A stretch of 64,000 bases of DNA from Mortierella alpina. Taxonomy: Eukaryota > Mortierellomycota > Mortierellomycetes > Mortierellales > Mortierellaceae. Below the pieces are notes generated by a model. That model worked only from the letters and a program-made list of their open reading frames with translations. It was not told the DNA's origin and did no database searches. The DNA is taken from NCBI GenBank assembly GCA_029449245.1, contig JANATF010000013.1, positions 1,488,001-1,552,000 of the forward strand, given 5' to 3'. Each line of letters starts with the position of its first letter. The first letter of the stretch is position 1. Below, piece by piece: positions 23,901 to 36,773 of the stretch. The translations under genes and the position numbers were made by a program.

Positions 23901-26895
23901 CCCTCTGAGGTTGGATCTTCTGCGGATTCGATCATGTATCAGGGCGAGTTCTTGGCTTCCTACTTCAAGCAGCTCGAGCGTCTGGCCAAGAAAACCGACT
24001 CGACACTGTCTGTTGGTGCCTGCACAATGGTTGAAGTCCAGGACATTGGAAGCGAGCACTGGACCGTGTCATATGGCCCCAACAAGTCTGGGCTTGTCGC
24101 ATTGGACCAGGCCAAGGGAGTCAAAGGCAAGAAGGGCACCAAGTGCGCCGCTAAGATTTTGGATGTCGATTTCGAAAGAGAGGCTGTCGAGTTCACCTTG
24201 AAGGACTCTCTCATCACCGCTGACGAGATTAAGGAAGCCAAGGCCGGCAAGTTCTTTGCCACCAACATCTCCGAGGATCTCGTCGAACTTGCTGCCCTTC
24301 AAAAGTCGCAAGAGTCTGTCGAGGCAGTTGTCGAGCTCGTCAAGGACGATTACCTCGTCCTCTCCATTCCTCAGCACAGGAACTTGATTGCATTCGCTGC
24401 CACCCGGTCCTTCAACAACAGGAGAGAGCGTTTCATTAGCCACAAGGTCGGTGAGAAGGTCAAGGCCGTTGTTGCGTTCGCACCCAAGTCTCAGGGCAAG
24501 GGCCAGACTGCCGAGCGCGTTATTCTTTCACTGGAGCAGAACAATGGCCAGGTCCGTAACGGTACCACCAAGGAAGGCAAGAAGGCGGCCACCGGCGGAA
24601 TTGAAAAGTTTGAGGATGTTCAGGAGGGCGTGCTTATCACCGGCCGTGTTGCCACTATCCAGCACATGGGTCTCGACATTCATCTCGGAGGCAAGGTCTT
24701 TGGTCGCATTCATGTGTCCAACATTGCTGATACATACGCTGCATCGGAGGATCTCCTCAAGAACTTCAAGAAGGGTCAGATGGTCAAGTGCCTTGTCCTC
24801 AACGTTGACAAGAGCAACAAGAAGGTTGACCTTTCCCTCAGACCCTCGCGCCTGTCGCCCGAGAACCACACCCCAGTTCACGATCCCGAGGTCAAGAGCA
24901 TTGCCGATGTTGTTCCCGGTGGAATCCTTCAGGGCTTCGTCAGCAATGTCGCCGACAAGGGTCTCTTTATTGCCTTGAACCAAAAGTTGAGCGGACGTGT
25001 CAAGATTGCAGAATTGTCTGACGACTACTTGAAGGACTGGAAGAGCCATTTCACCGTTGGTCAGTTGGTCAAGGCCAAGGTCGTCAATGTGAACGAGGCG
25101 CACAGCCAGATCGAGCTGACCTTGAAGGCCAGCCAGATTGATCCCAGTATCAAGGCTGTCAGGACGCTCGCCGACTTTACCAAGGGCGAGAAGGTCAAGG
25201 GTACCATCAAGGCGGTCAAGGACATTGGAGTGTTCATCAAGATCGATAACAGCGCCGTCAGTGGCCTGTGCCATATCTCTGAGATTTCGGAGAACCACGT
25301 TCCTGATGTGACCAAGCTCTATGCTGTTGGTGATCCAGTGAAGGCAATGATTCTGGATATTGACCTCGAGAAGAAGCGCATCTCATTCGGACTCAAGTCC
25401 TCTTACTTTGAGGAGGGCGATGCAGAGGAGGATGAGGACGAGGAGGAAGATGCCGCTGCCGAGGACTCTGATGTCGAGATGGAGGGCGCAAGCGATGTTG
25501 AAATTGATATGGGCGAGGCAGACTCGGATATCAGCGAAGATGAAGACGAGGAGGATGATGAGGAGGTTGACAACATCTTTGCAGGACATGACAGTGATTC
25601 AGAGGAGGACGAGGAGGACGAGGAGGAAGAGGCAGAGCTCAAGGCAGCTGACGAGGACAGCGATGTCGAGATGACCGAGGCCGCACCACTCGCCATTGCC
25701 TCGGGATTCAACTGGGATGGCAAGGACGATGCTGAGGAAGATACCAAGAGCGACAACTCTGACTCTGAGGATGACTCGGACGATGAGCGGTCGAGCAAGA
25801 AGAAGAAGGCCAAGAAGCAGGCAACTGTCGTGACTGACGACACTGAGGACCTGGAGTCTCAGGCTCCCCAGGTGTCCTCGGACTATGAGCGTCTCTTGCT
25901 CGGATCGCCCAACTCTTCTTACCTCTGGATCAACTATATGGCCTTCCAGCTCCAGCTCTCTGAGATCAGCAAGGCGCGTGAGATTGGTCAGCGCGCTTTG
26001 AAGTCGATCAGTTTCCGCGAGGAGCAGGAGAAGATGAACGTGTGGGTTGCCTTGATGAACTTGGAAAACACCTTTGGTAGCACTGATACTCTGGAGGAGG
26101 TATTCAAGAACGCTGTTCAGACGTGCGAGCCCAAGAAGGTCTATCTTCAGCTGGTCAAGATTTACGAGCGCTCCAACAAGATCGAGGTATATACGCGGAG
26201 AGAACGGACTTTTTTTTGATTCTCGGAGCAATGTCGCAAAAGTTTCAAAAAACTGACAGGCGTCTCTTTTTTTTTCTTTCTTTAGCTTGCCACTGAGCTT
26301 TACAACACCATGACCAAGAAGTTTGGCCAGAGTTCCAAGGTCTGGACCGGGTTTGGCCACTTCCAGCTTCACCATGGTAACCTCGAGGCTGGACGCGAGT
26401 TGCTTCAGCGCAGTTTGAAGTCGCTGCCCAAGCGCAAGCACATCAAGACCATCTCCAAGTTTGCACAGCTCGAGTTCAAGTATGGTGAGCCAGAGCGTGG
26501 CCGCACCATCTTTGAGGGCGTCATGAGCAACTACCCCAAGCGCATTGATCTCTGGTCAGTGTACATTGATATGGAGGTCAGGAATGGCGAGCAGGATGCA
26601 GTCCGGTAAGTTTTTTTTTTTTTTTTTTTTTTTTAATTCTTTGACGGAGACACGTAGAAAACAAGGGTCCACGCCATGCAATGGGGATGTGAAATATCTA
26701 ATGAAATGTTCCTATATTATTACCTCACTTTCTAGCCGGCTGTTTGCCCGTGTGGTGTCATTGAAGATGTCGTCCAAGAAGATGAAGTTCTTCTTCAAGA
26801 AGTGGCTCGCATACGAGAAGGACAATGGCGACGAGGAGAACGTCGAGGAGGTGAAGAGGAGGGCACTGACGTACGTCGAGTCCCTTTCAGCATAG
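20964..26895 (+). CDS. RRP5: rRNA biogenesis protein RRP5 (S1 repeats + HAT repeats), about 1758 aa
   Basis: Seven exons: 20964-21104, 21224-21370, 21484-22068, 22174-23289, 23379-26186, 26286-26605 and 26736-26895, all with GT-AG introns and agreeing phases. After a Lys-rich N-terminus come about a dozen S1 RNA-binding repeats, with typical segments such as GYVSISEISDE, GSVVKGTVIKSSDKGVVVSL and VKGTIKAVKDIGVFIKID. A highly acidic linker follows (residues about 1340-1490). The C-terminus (about 1496-1758) has HAT/TPR-type helices starting SDYERLLLGSPNSSYLWINY. The length matches yeast Rrp5 (1729 aa) and human PDCD11 (1871 aa). It is a nucleolar factor required for early pre-rRNA cleavages for both 18S and 5.8S/25S rRNA. 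Identification is secure; the least clear boundary is exon 6/7, flanked by a long T-run. Confidence 0.95.
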
Positions 26896-27266
26896 TGTGT
26901 ATCATGAACCAGCACAACAATACAAGCATTTTAGTATAAAAAATACAGCATAAGCAAACACAAAAGCGCGAACCCAGAGGCGGTGTGGATATGCCTCATT
27001 GAAGTCTTGATCATCTCCTTGAAAGCTTGGTTATGGCGACCCCGCATCCATGCGCTGTTTGCACTGTTTTACCTCTAGACCACCAAGGTAACTGAGAAGG
27101 CACACGCCAAGGGATGGATGCATGCCACACAGCCAGTCAAACGGCTGCGACATTTGTGGCTTAGGCTCGTTTCTCCGCTCTGCAATGCACAAGTATGTCA
27201 GTCCTCCGCCTCTCTCTCGCTCAGTCCCCTTTACTCAGTCCTCAGCACCAATCAAGAACCGCAACC
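26896..27266. other. Intergenic region between RRP5 and PRP2
   Basis: About 370 bp between two genes on the same strand. An AT-rich stretch at 26930-26950 probably belongs to the RRP5 3' end. The part before 27267 is C/T-rich, as in a leader. No TATA box or RNA gene was recognised. Confidence 0.55.
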
Positions 27267-30200
27267 ATGGACTCGCAGGATCTCAAACGATGGGTCTCGG
27301 ACACCTCCATCAAGGTTCGCCAACGCGTCTCATGTGCTTGCATGTCTGCTTTGGCCACGATTTGCCCTCTTAACACTCGTCTGGTCTTCGATTAGGTACT
27401 GGGAATGTCCGACAACAGCACCAGGGACTTTCTGATCGCTTGTGGTATGTGAAAGGGGCACAGCCTCCATTGCACGTCTTTCTCTATTGTCACCTCTTTT
27501 GTCTTGCAGTTGAAATGCACTTTGAGCTATACTCTTCCTTACTTACAAAAGCCATTCCTTATTATGTTTTCTCACTCTTCACTCTGCAGCTCAAAAGGCA
27601 AAGTCTCCTGCGGATTTGGTTCGATCACTGGAGGCCATGGATATCCCGTCCAATGCCAACACACAGTCTTTTGCACAGGAGCTCTTCCGGAGGACACCGA
27701 GGACTCAGTCACGGAGCCAAGGATCTAGCTCGAGTTCTGCTGCAGCAGAGACAGCGAAGCGGAAGAGGAAGGAGGAGGCGGATGCTCTAAAGTTGCTAGA
27801 GATGAATGACTCTTACGGCCTTTTGATCGACGAAGAGGACAGCAGGAAATCAGAGAAGAAAAAGAGCAAAAAGAGCTCATCGTCCTCCAAGGAGAAGAGC
27901 AGTAGGAGCAAGAAGGACGAAGATCCCGACTCGACCGACAGGAAGCGTGAGAGGAAGCTCAGAAAGAAGGAAGATAATGCTTGGGAGAGTGACGAGGATG
28001 AGAAGGAGTATAGGCGGAAAAAGATGGAGGAGCTGGAGCGGGAATCACGACCACTTAAGACTGAAGGTAAAAAAGAAGCCTCATCAAAGCACTCGGGTGT
28101 TTTCATTCTTAATCATCACCTCTCGACAATCTTTATGGTATTTTGTGTGTCATTATTCATTACCATTAACTCTCATGTTGCAAATCACATCGTTCATCTC
28201 ATAGAGGAACTTGAACAGGAGAGACTAGAGCGGGAACGGGAACAAGACATCAAAGAGCGTGACGAGTTCGCCAATCGACTGAGAAATAAGGATGACACCA
28301 AGACAAAGAAGCTAGTCGAGGACAGGTCATCAAAAGCAGACTCACGCCGTAACCTTGCTGACGATCAAGAGGCACGCAAGGCTGCGCTCCCATCTCTGCG
28401 TGAAAGGGCACGTCAGGAATATTTGGCCAAGCGTGAAGGACTTCAGATCGAGAAGCTGAGACTTCAGATCCGGGACGAGGAACTACTCTTTGATGCTGAC
28501 GAGCTCACGCGGAAGGAACGGGAGGATCTCGAGTACAAGAAGGAGCTGCTGAGACTGGCTGAGGAACGCATGAACATTGACGACAAGTACGATGGATATC
28601 ATATGCCTGAGGACTATATCACAGAAAAAGGCAAACTGGACAAGAAAAAGAAGCACGACGCACTCTACAGGCGATACGAGGAAGAGCCAGGCGAGAAATT
28701 TGTCTCTGAACAGGATCAATGGGAGGAGCAGCAGGTCAGAGCAACAAGGCAGCATGCTACTCGGAAATCTGACGTCAAAGAGGGCCAGGAACTGGACTAT
28801 GAGTATGTTTTCGATGACGCCAATATCGATTTCATTGTGGCCCAGGAGGAGGAGACGCAGGAGAGGAAGGCCGAGGAGCTTTTGGAGAAAATCACGGAAC
28901 TGGAGCGGAAAGAGATGTCGATGAAGCAGGTCCGTGAGTCTTTGCCCATGTTCAAGTACCGAACAGAACTGCTTGAAGCCATTAAGGAGCACCAGATCAT
29001 GATTGTTGTTGGAGAGACAGGATCAGGAAAGACCACGCAGTTGCCACAGTATTTGTATGAGGCAGGTTATACCAAAGGCGGGATGAAGATTGGTTGCACT
29101 CAGCCTCGTCGTGTGGCAGCCATGAGTGTCGCCGCTCGTGTGGCAGAGGAGATGGGTGTCAAGCTGGGGTACGAGGTCGGGTACTCGATCCGATTCGAAG
29201 ATTGCACCAGTGAGAAGACCGTGATGAAGTACATGACGGACGGCATGCTGCTGCGCGAGTTTATGAGCGAGCCTGATTTGGCAGGCTATAGCTGTTTGAT
29301 CATTGACGAGGCCCACGAGCGGACACTGCATACGGATATTTTGTTTGGACTGGTCAAGGATATCGCGCGACTCCGGACGGATCTGAGAGTCTTGATCTCA
29401 AGTGCCACCATGAACGCCGAGAAGTTTTCGGAATTCTTCGACGGCGCACCGATCTTCAGTATCCCAGGACGGCCCTTCCCTGTCGAAGTCCACTATACCG
29501 CCTCGCCCGAAGCCAACTATCTCGCGGCAGCGGTCACGACCGTTATGCAGATTCACATCTCTCAAGGCCCTGGCGACATCTTGGTGTTTCTAACAGGACA
29601 GGATGAGATTGACAATGCGGCAGAGAATCTACAACAGACGTGTCGAGCGCTAGGAGACAGGATACAGGAATTGATGGTGTGCCCAATCTACTCTTCACTA
29701 CCCTCGGACATGCAGGGCAAGATCTTTGAGCCCACACCAGAGGGGTCCAGAAAGGTCGTTCTTGCGACCAACATTGCCGAGACCTCCATTACTATCGACG
29801 GTGTCAAGTACGTGATCGACACTGGATTCTCAAAGATGCTGAGCTACAACCCCAAGACTGGCATGGAGTCCCTGGTTGTCACGCCCTGCTCGCGTGCATC
29901 TGCAAATCAGAGGAAAGGTAGAGCCGGAAGAGTCGGACCTGGAAAGTGTTTCCGACTTTACACGCAGTGGGCCTATTACAACGAATTGGAGGAGGACACC
30001 GTACCTGAGATTCAAAGGATCAACTTGAACGCTGTCGTACTCACCCTCAAGTCCCTCGGTATCAACGACATTATTGGGTTCGAGTTTATGGATCCGCCGC
30101 CAGCTGAGACGCTGATGAGGGCGCTGGAGCAGTTGTATGCGCTGGGAGCATTGAACGACAAGGGTGAGCTCACAAAGCTAGGACGACGCATGGCCGAGTT

Positions 30201-31000
30201 CCCTGGCGACCCCATGCTGGCCAAGACTGTGATCATGGCCGAAAAGTATCACTGTACAGAGGAGATTGCCTCGATCGTCGCCATGCTATCGGTTCAGAAT
30301 GCAGTGTTTTACCGGCCCAAGGACAAGAAGCTGCATGCGGACAAGGCACGGCAGAACCTGACCAAGCCAGGAGGTGATCATATGACGCTGCTCAACATTT
30401 GGGATCAGTGGGTCGAGTCCAACTACTCGATTCAATGGTGTTTTGAAAACTTTTTGCAGCATCGATCCATGTCCCGGGCGCGCGACATCCGCGACCAGAT
30501 TGTAGGCCTGATGGAACGAACGGAGGTGACCATGGTTTCGAACCCGAACCCGAGTGACACAGCACCGATCCGAAAGGCGATCACGTCAGGATTCTTTTAC
30601 AACGCTGCCAAGCTGACCAAATCTGGGGACTCTTACCGGACCGTGAAAAGCAACCAGACGGTCTTGATCCATCCAAGCAGTTCTCTCTACCAGGTGAATC
30701 CTCGATGGGTTGTCTACTATGAGCTGGTTCTGACATCCAAGGAGTTTATGCGCGTAGTCATGGAGATCGAGAGTGCATGGCTAACAGAAGGTAGGCAACT
30801 TTTTTTTGGTCAAGATATAGCACCATGTTTTTTCTAACAAGAGTCTTGTAACTGACAACCCATTTCTCCTTCTTTCTTTTACTCTGTCAATGTCGCAACC
30901 AGTCGCTCCGCATTACTACAAGGACAAGGATCTGGATGACGACAGCAAGAAGAAGATGCCCAAGGTACAGGGCATGGCTAGGATCGAGCCGCCTCCATGA
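27267..31000 (+). CDS. PRP2: DEAH-box pre-mRNA splicing helicase PRP2/DHX16, about 1085 aa
   Basis: Five exons: 27267-27314, 27396-27444, 27590-28066, 28205-30790 and 30903-31000. The N-terminus ([16 protein letters not shown], then [20 protein letters not shown]) aligns with DHX16. A long charged Arg/Lys/Glu/Ser-rich region precedes the helicase core: [10 protein letters not shown] near residue 461, DEAH near 559, SSATM, and the later motifs [13 protein letters not shown] and [12 protein letters not shown]. The helicase-associated and OB-fold C-terminal regions follow, and the end [14 protein letters not shown] resembles DHX16. It uses ATP to remodel the spliceosome before the first catalytic step. 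The first two exons are very short (48 and 49 nt). The 138-nt third intron is a multiple of three without stops, so unspliced RNA would still be readable. Confidence 0.92.
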
Positions 31001-31213
31001 TGACTGCGATCTGTTTTTGTTACCTGCACCTCTACCCGATAAAAAAAATAATCAAAGATCACGCAAGATAAGGGAGGGTGAATTGTGATGCGGTACAACA
31101 ACGTGTTTGCGAAATCACTCAGAAGTTCCAGGAACTCACCGAGAGATACGGAGATGAGGAGAAAAGAGAGCACAGACATATCCTGCACACCCCAGGTTTC
31201 GAACACTGAACGC

Positions 31214-31237
31214 GGGGGGGGGGGGGGGGGGGGGGGG
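31214..31237 (+). repeat. Poly-G tract (G24)
   Basis: Uninterrupted run of 24 G residues followed by AGGGGGG. It could form a G-quadruplex or mark a sequencing weak point. It lies 214 bp after the PRP2 stop codon. Confidence 0.9.
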
Positions 31238-33169
31238 AGGGGGGAAGGAAGGAGCGGAGAGAAGCCAAGGAAACACGCCTGTCATATGAAATTGGAGTGA
31301 TTCAACAGCACACTGGCGCCACACTGTTCTCACAATCTGTGACTGGAAACGAGCTATTCCATACTCGATCTTGAACGTTGCACACCACGCGACTGAACGA
31401 CGTGTGTCGACAGAAGAAACAGCGGCCATCCGCGACAGGTTGCGGTTATTTAGTACGACCATGGACTGCATGTTGCCTCCCCCCCCCTCGCCTCTGCATA
31501 AATAATTCATGCAACGAGCACACTCCGTTTTCATGGGAACCATCGTGGCTTCACTCCCTGCCCGACCAACCTACTGCGTGAGAAAGTATTAGAGGCGGCA
31601 AACGAGACGCACTTATTTCTGTTGTCAAAACGCGCATTTATTTTTATCTTCCATGAAGCAGTTCACTTGGTGGAAAAAAAATGAAGAGAAGAACAGTACT
31701 CGACCAAAACATCGATTGCTCCTCTGCTTGAAGGGACTGTGTTGGCGCTCCACTTTATAGGACTGACGCCTGCACAAAAAACAAGGACTGAAAAGGTGAG
31801 TAATGTCACCTGGCTTTTACTTCACACCGTAACTCTTCATCTCGTCCAGGGCCAGACTTAAAAAGTCGAGCCTGAAAGAAGCACACGGTCAGTAATGCAT
31901 GCGCCAGTCGTGCAAAACAGGGACGAGGAGGTACAATTAGTGTTTGATACAAGTACCTGTGGTGTGTTCAAACACGTTGTTGAGGAGCGCGCCAAATTGC
32001 AAAGGGAAAAAAATTAAAGAGAGAGACGGGTGCCCTGTGGAAACTTGCGGCTGCTGTACGTCCCAATGCGATGAGCCATTCAAGTAGCAAAATAGGGAGT
32101 AGAGTGCTGTAGGAAGCGGAGGGAGATCGGCCGCATTCCATTTGCCCACCGATGCTATGACAAAACGCTACACATCTCCTCGCAAAGCTTATGAGAAAGC
32201 CCTTAGCTGGCATGACTCTCTCTCCGTTTCCAGTGCCTGGACCTCCGAGCAAAGCTCCTTTGACTTTCCATGTACATTATCAAGTATACAGGCTCATAAA
32301 GACAGGGTCTACATGAGCATCAATGTCAGTGATTGCTTTCAGATATTGTGGAGGCTCTTGATGCTTGACAGGGATGGGTTGGAGCGAGGAGCAAATGAAC
32401 GCTAAAGTGTCGAATGTCGAGTGTTAAGTCAACTGGAATGCAGCTCGCCACCCTTATGCCAGTGGAAGGCTCTTCCTGTCCAGCCCTGGCGCGTCTCGCT
32501 TTTACTTCACTGACCAGTACACTTGACTTGTACGGTGCCGTCATGGTGCTAGTTGCCTGTGTTCAAGTACGCCCGTCCCCGTGTTGTTGAATCAAACCAT
32601 AGACGTTTGTGTTCGGGCTGTCCGATCGTGCAGTATACCTCGAGCGGGTGGGCTATACACATGGCAAGAAATGCATAAACAAACATGCACCAGCTGTTAT
32701 AGATAGAAGACTCAATGATGCAGTACGCACTACATGTGCTCTCTCCGTCCAACAACATCAAAAGCAGAACAGGCCGGGCTTTCAGACACCTGTCGATGTG
32801 CAAATAAAACTGAGATGGACAAACATGGACGATAGCACCTGCAAGCTGAATGACAAAGTGTCCAAAGAGCTCGCTTGCCTTTTGAGGATTGATACCGACG
32901 CTCGAGCACTTGCACCGATGAGGCTGCTTAGCACCCGCTTCTGATACGAACATCGCCATTCTCCCTCGTTCCACAGGGTCGACACTTTGCAACCGCCCAG
33001 GCACATGCAACTCCACGACACCTTGATCCAAGCGTCGCTTAATCATTCTCCTGCTTCGTCTCTCTTTCTTTCGTTCTCCCCCTCTTCAACCCTCTCCTCT
33101 CCACCCGCAACGAAAGTACCTTCCCACGCCTCAGCCTGTCGAAACTACTCCTTTCACTTCACGCACTAT

Positions 33170-33175
33170 TATATA
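33170..33175 (+). promoter_or_regulatory. TATA-like element of the methyltransferase gene
   Basis: TATATA in the context ATTATATACCC, 56 bp before the ATG at 33226. It is somewhat close to the start, so it may lie within the leader. Confidence 0.4.
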
Positions 33176-33225
33176 CCCGTACGCCATCGCCACCTTAACT
33201 CATCCAACACTCTGTATTATACTGA

Positions 33226-35966
33226 ATGGGCGCCAACGTATCCGGAGAGGATTTCTCCGCTAATGACAGAGAGGTCTTTCAGTCCTACCGCATCCCCCCC
33301 AAGGCTTACAAGAAGAAAACTCCCAAGAACAAACCTTCAGCTGACGCCCTCGCCCCTGTATCGCCGGCGTCTACAGCCTCCTCCGAGTTTGGGCATGTCT
33401 CCTCTGGAAACCGCAGTGGTGACACGCGTCAAAGACAGATTAGCCAGCAACAATACCAACAACGAGTACGGGCTGGATCTTTGTCATCCTCACAAGGCAG
33501 ACCAAGGCGGGACCGACCCATATCACACCCTCCCTCGTTCCTCACCAGCAACTCGTCGACCTCTTCTCTTAATTTATCTATCGTCAACGCTGCAGTGGCA
33601 GCAGGCACACCCTCCCCGATGTTCTACCCGTTCACAAATGGAATAGTGAGCGCTCCGCTGCCAGTATTGGTGCACGGCTCTGGCGTTGCTGGTGGAGGAG
33701 GCAGCATCGGGTCAAAGTCAAGGACCAACAGTGGCTACTCTATTGGCTCCGAGTCCTTTGATATGGCTCATTCAGTTGGATCGGGCCTTGGACGGGCTAC
33801 TTACGTGAATGGCAAGATTGTCGAGATGGGTATCCATGGCAGCAGCATGCCTCAGTCGATTGGGAATATACCCCCATTCTATTCGCACAACAATTACACG
33901 GTCCAGGACTTTATGTCGTACCAACAACAACAGCAGCAGCAGTTTCTGGAACAGCAACAGCTAGAGTACCAGCAGATGCTTCTCCTTCAGCAACAGCAAC
34001 AGCAGCTGAAGCAACAGTACCAACAGCAGCAACTATTGCTTTTGCAACAACAACAGCAGCAACTTCAGCATCAGCAGCAGCAGCACAGCCGATCCTCTCA
34101 GGATTTACTATCACAGCCATTGCCGCATCAGATCTCGGGGGTAGTGTTGCAGACAAAGTCGCGACGACCCGCTCGCCATCCTGACCGGATAGCGAACACC
34201 AATAGCAGTACAAGTAACGGCGGCAACCACAACCGGAACACCAGCCATTCAATCACTATTCCCGCTCAAGGTTCATCTCTACAGCGTCAACCCCATTCAT
34301 CCAGTGCGACCTCACCACGCAGTTTGCCACGGTCCCCAACTACAGCGCAAGCGCAACACTACGGCACCTCTCCTCAGGGCTCAATGGGCTCCAGTTACAA
34401 TGGAGGCACATCCTCGTTTTCGAGTACAGGATCGCATTTTCAGAATATGTTTGCGATGACGAGTGCATCCTTGTCGTCGTCCTCATCCTCTTCATTACAC
34501 TCGACCTCTGGCGCCGAGAACGCCACGGTGGCACATCAACAGCAGCAGCAGCAGCAGCAGCAGCAGGCGATTCCTCCAGCAGCGTTGGTGAGCAAGACCG
34601 CCGTTTCGAAAAGTGGTCTGTCGCTGGATGATCTAGCGGCCAAGATCCTGCCACCGCGGCGCTTGCTCGGCGGGCGAGAGTATAACCCGGACAAGACCCT
34701 GCCATACCTTTTGCCGTGCGATGAGCAGGAAGGCGAGAGGTAAGAAAAAAAAAAAGCGAGGGGGCATGTTATGAAAGTAGTTGCGCATCTATCTGTATGA
34801 AGAGGAGGAGGGGGGGAGGAGAGCTCGGGCTCACTCGCTCAATTTCTATTGTCCCCAAGGTTCTTTGCTTTGACCATCGCATCGCTACACTTCCCTTTTT
34901 TGTTGACTCGCTTTTTTTTTTGTTGATTATGTTCTCGGAAGATCTTTTTTTTTTGGTTCACGACTTTCCTATCTATGCATCTGATACGGACAACGGACAA
35001 ACCAAGCTGACCACGGGCCTTTGGATGTCTATTATAGGATATTATTGCAGCACTATGTGATCCGCTATGCCTTTGGTTCCAACATTATCCCGCCTATCGA
35101 CACCACCATCGCCGGCAAGGTCCTCGACTGTGGCTGTGGGCCAGGTACCTGGGTCATGGTAAGGTTTCCCGCCATCCCTTGCACGAGTGAAAAAAAGAAA
35201 AGATGTTACAATGTTACAGTACTCCCGGACTAAAAAAACAATATCATCGCTTTTTTTTATGTGTGTATGTGTGTGTTTGTAGGAAATGGCGACAGAACAC
35301 GAGGACCTTGACTTTTACGGGTTCGACATCTCACCCATGTATCCTTCTGCGATCCACCCCAAAAACGCTCATTTCTCAATGGGCAATCTGCTCTCACCCG
35401 AGATCCCGTTCGCCTCCGATGCCTACTTGCTTGTCCACCAGCGGAACCTGTTGCTTGGACTCACTCAGGACGCCTGGCCTGGGGTGGTGCAAGATCTGTT
35501 TCGGTGTGTGATCCCAGGCGGTCAAGGATGGCTTCAGCTCTCGGAGGTGGATCCGATCTGGTCGCGCCCTGGACCGGTCTCAAGATCCGTCTTGGCAATG
35601 TTGAACGAAACGGCCCAGAATCGGAATGTGGATGTGCTGTTGCCGCAGAGGTTGGATCAAGTACTCAAGGATGTCGGGTGTGAGAACGTCCGGATGATGA
35701 TGGTCGAGATCCCGATTGGACCTTGGGGAGGCAAGATTGGCGTGTTGTGGCGGGATGTGTTGAAGGCCGAGATGGAGGCCATGAAGCCGGTGGTGTTGCA
35801 GGCGCAGTTGGAGAATGCTGTGGCGAGCGGGCAGGATATTGCGGTGTGTGGGGCGGAGATGACGACGAGCGAGGAGTGGGAGGAGATGATGGCTCAGGTG
35901 TGGGCAGAGATGGATCAGTACCATACGTTCTCGAGGGTGTATCTTGCGTATGGACAAAAGCCATAG
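33226..35966 (+). CDS. SAM-dependent methyltransferase with long Gln-rich N-terminus, about 772 aa
   Basis: Three exons: 33226-34739, 35038-35158 and 35283-35966, joined in phase. The first 490 residues are Ser/Gln/Gly-rich, with poly-Gln tracts encoded near 33920-34090 and 34538-34565. The methyltransferase begins at RILLQHYVIRYAFGSN. Motif I is VLDCGCGPGTWVMEMA (residues about 533-548). It is followed by an acidic segment with DFYGFDISPMYP and a C-terminal half with WLQLSEVDP. This resembles the many class I methyltransferases of early-diverging fungi that carry a Leu-Gln-His-Tyr segment before motif I. The substrate is unknown. Most relatives lack such a long Gln-rich extension, which could mediate assembly or transcription-related contacts. 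The extension is supported by a continuous frame and an in-phase 298-nt intron, but transcript evidence would be decisive. Confidence 0.85.
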
Positions 35967-36576
35967 CCAGCCATAGCCGTAGTCCTAGCCCTAGCCCTCG
36001 CGTAAAAAATATATGCTTCGTCTCGCATTATTGAAGTCGGCAGAAAAGGGATTTGCGGTGCCTCCCCCGATGCAAGGAGAGGGTGCTCAGAGGATCTCAA
36101 GAGCACAGGACCTGGCAGGTTCGCCCTGCTTAGCCAACAAGACATCCTTGCCCACTGGGCAGTTCGGCGTAAGGTTAGAAAAAAAATAGGCGCGCGCAAC
36201 TATCCCTGTGAGCAAAACGTGGCGGCCGATCGATTTGGGTGCAGCCAAAACGTGGGATCTTGAGCAGGATTGGTCCACCATGGGCCTCGCGCAGTCTTTT
36301 CTTTACGCCCGACCGAGTCTCTGTTGACTCGGGGGAGAGAGAATAAAAAAAACGAGGAGAAAAAGCTGGATCTGGATCGCAATCGACCTTCTGTTTTGCA
36401 TAATTGTTCCCATGGTGCTTCTACGTCGTACAAAACAGACAATCGGTGTTTTTATGTTCTACTTGTTCATGAGAGCATAGGTGCAACCATGTTCAGAAAG
36501 GATTGTTTGCGAATATGATCTCCCGCCCGAGTCAATTGCAGCGGGGAGTGACAATTGACACATTCCTGGTGGCCAC

Positions 36577-36583
36577 TATATAA
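36577..36583 (+). promoter_or_regulatory. TATA box of the small secreted peptide gene
   Basis: TATATAA in the context GGCCACTATATAATGCAGGG. It lies about 72 bp upstream of a GTAAGT donor and about 190 bp upstream of the ATG, which fits a leader containing an intron. Confidence 0.65.
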
Positions 36584-36654
36584 TGCAGGGCCAAGTTGCC
36601 TCCCCTCGCCATATCACCTCATCCTTGTCTTTCCACTCTCGAATATCTCACCAA

Positions 36655-36758
36655 GTAAGTGATCACGTCCTCTCGCCTTCGGACCTCGTTTTCCAGAGCA
36701 CTCGCAACCTTCCTCTGACATTTCCGTGTCTGCAACCATAATCCGCTCTTTCTGATAG
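36655..36758 (+). other. Putative 5' leader intron of the peptide gene
   Basis: A consensus GTAAGT donor at 36655 and a TTCTGATAG acceptor ending at 36758 would remove 104 nt from the leader, leaving 15 nt before the ATG at 36774. This is an inference from splice consensus alone. Confidence 0.5.
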
Positions 36759-36773
36759 AACAAAATATAAGCC

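Larger units (their letters stand above)
31001..33225. other. Intergenic region with a G24 tract
   Basis: About 2.2 kb. It includes the PRP2 3' flank, a run of 24 G at 31214-31237, and the methyltransferase leader with a TATA-like TATATA at 33170-33175. Open frames here, such as the 165-codon minus-strand frame at 32549-33046, have no family resemblance. No RNA gene was recognised. Confidence 0.5.
35967..36773. other. Intergenic region before the small cysteine-rich peptide gene
   Basis: About 800 bp. It holds the 3' flank of the methyltransferase (CCATAGCC-type short repeats right after the stop), then the promoter of the peptide gene with a TATA box at 36577-36583 and a probable leader intron at 36655-36758. 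No other gene was recognised. Confidence 0.55.

Noticed and set aside
32549-33046. 165-codon minus-strand open frame before the methyltransferase
   Set aside because: It has no recognisable motif and overlaps the probable promoter and leader of the methyltransferase gene.
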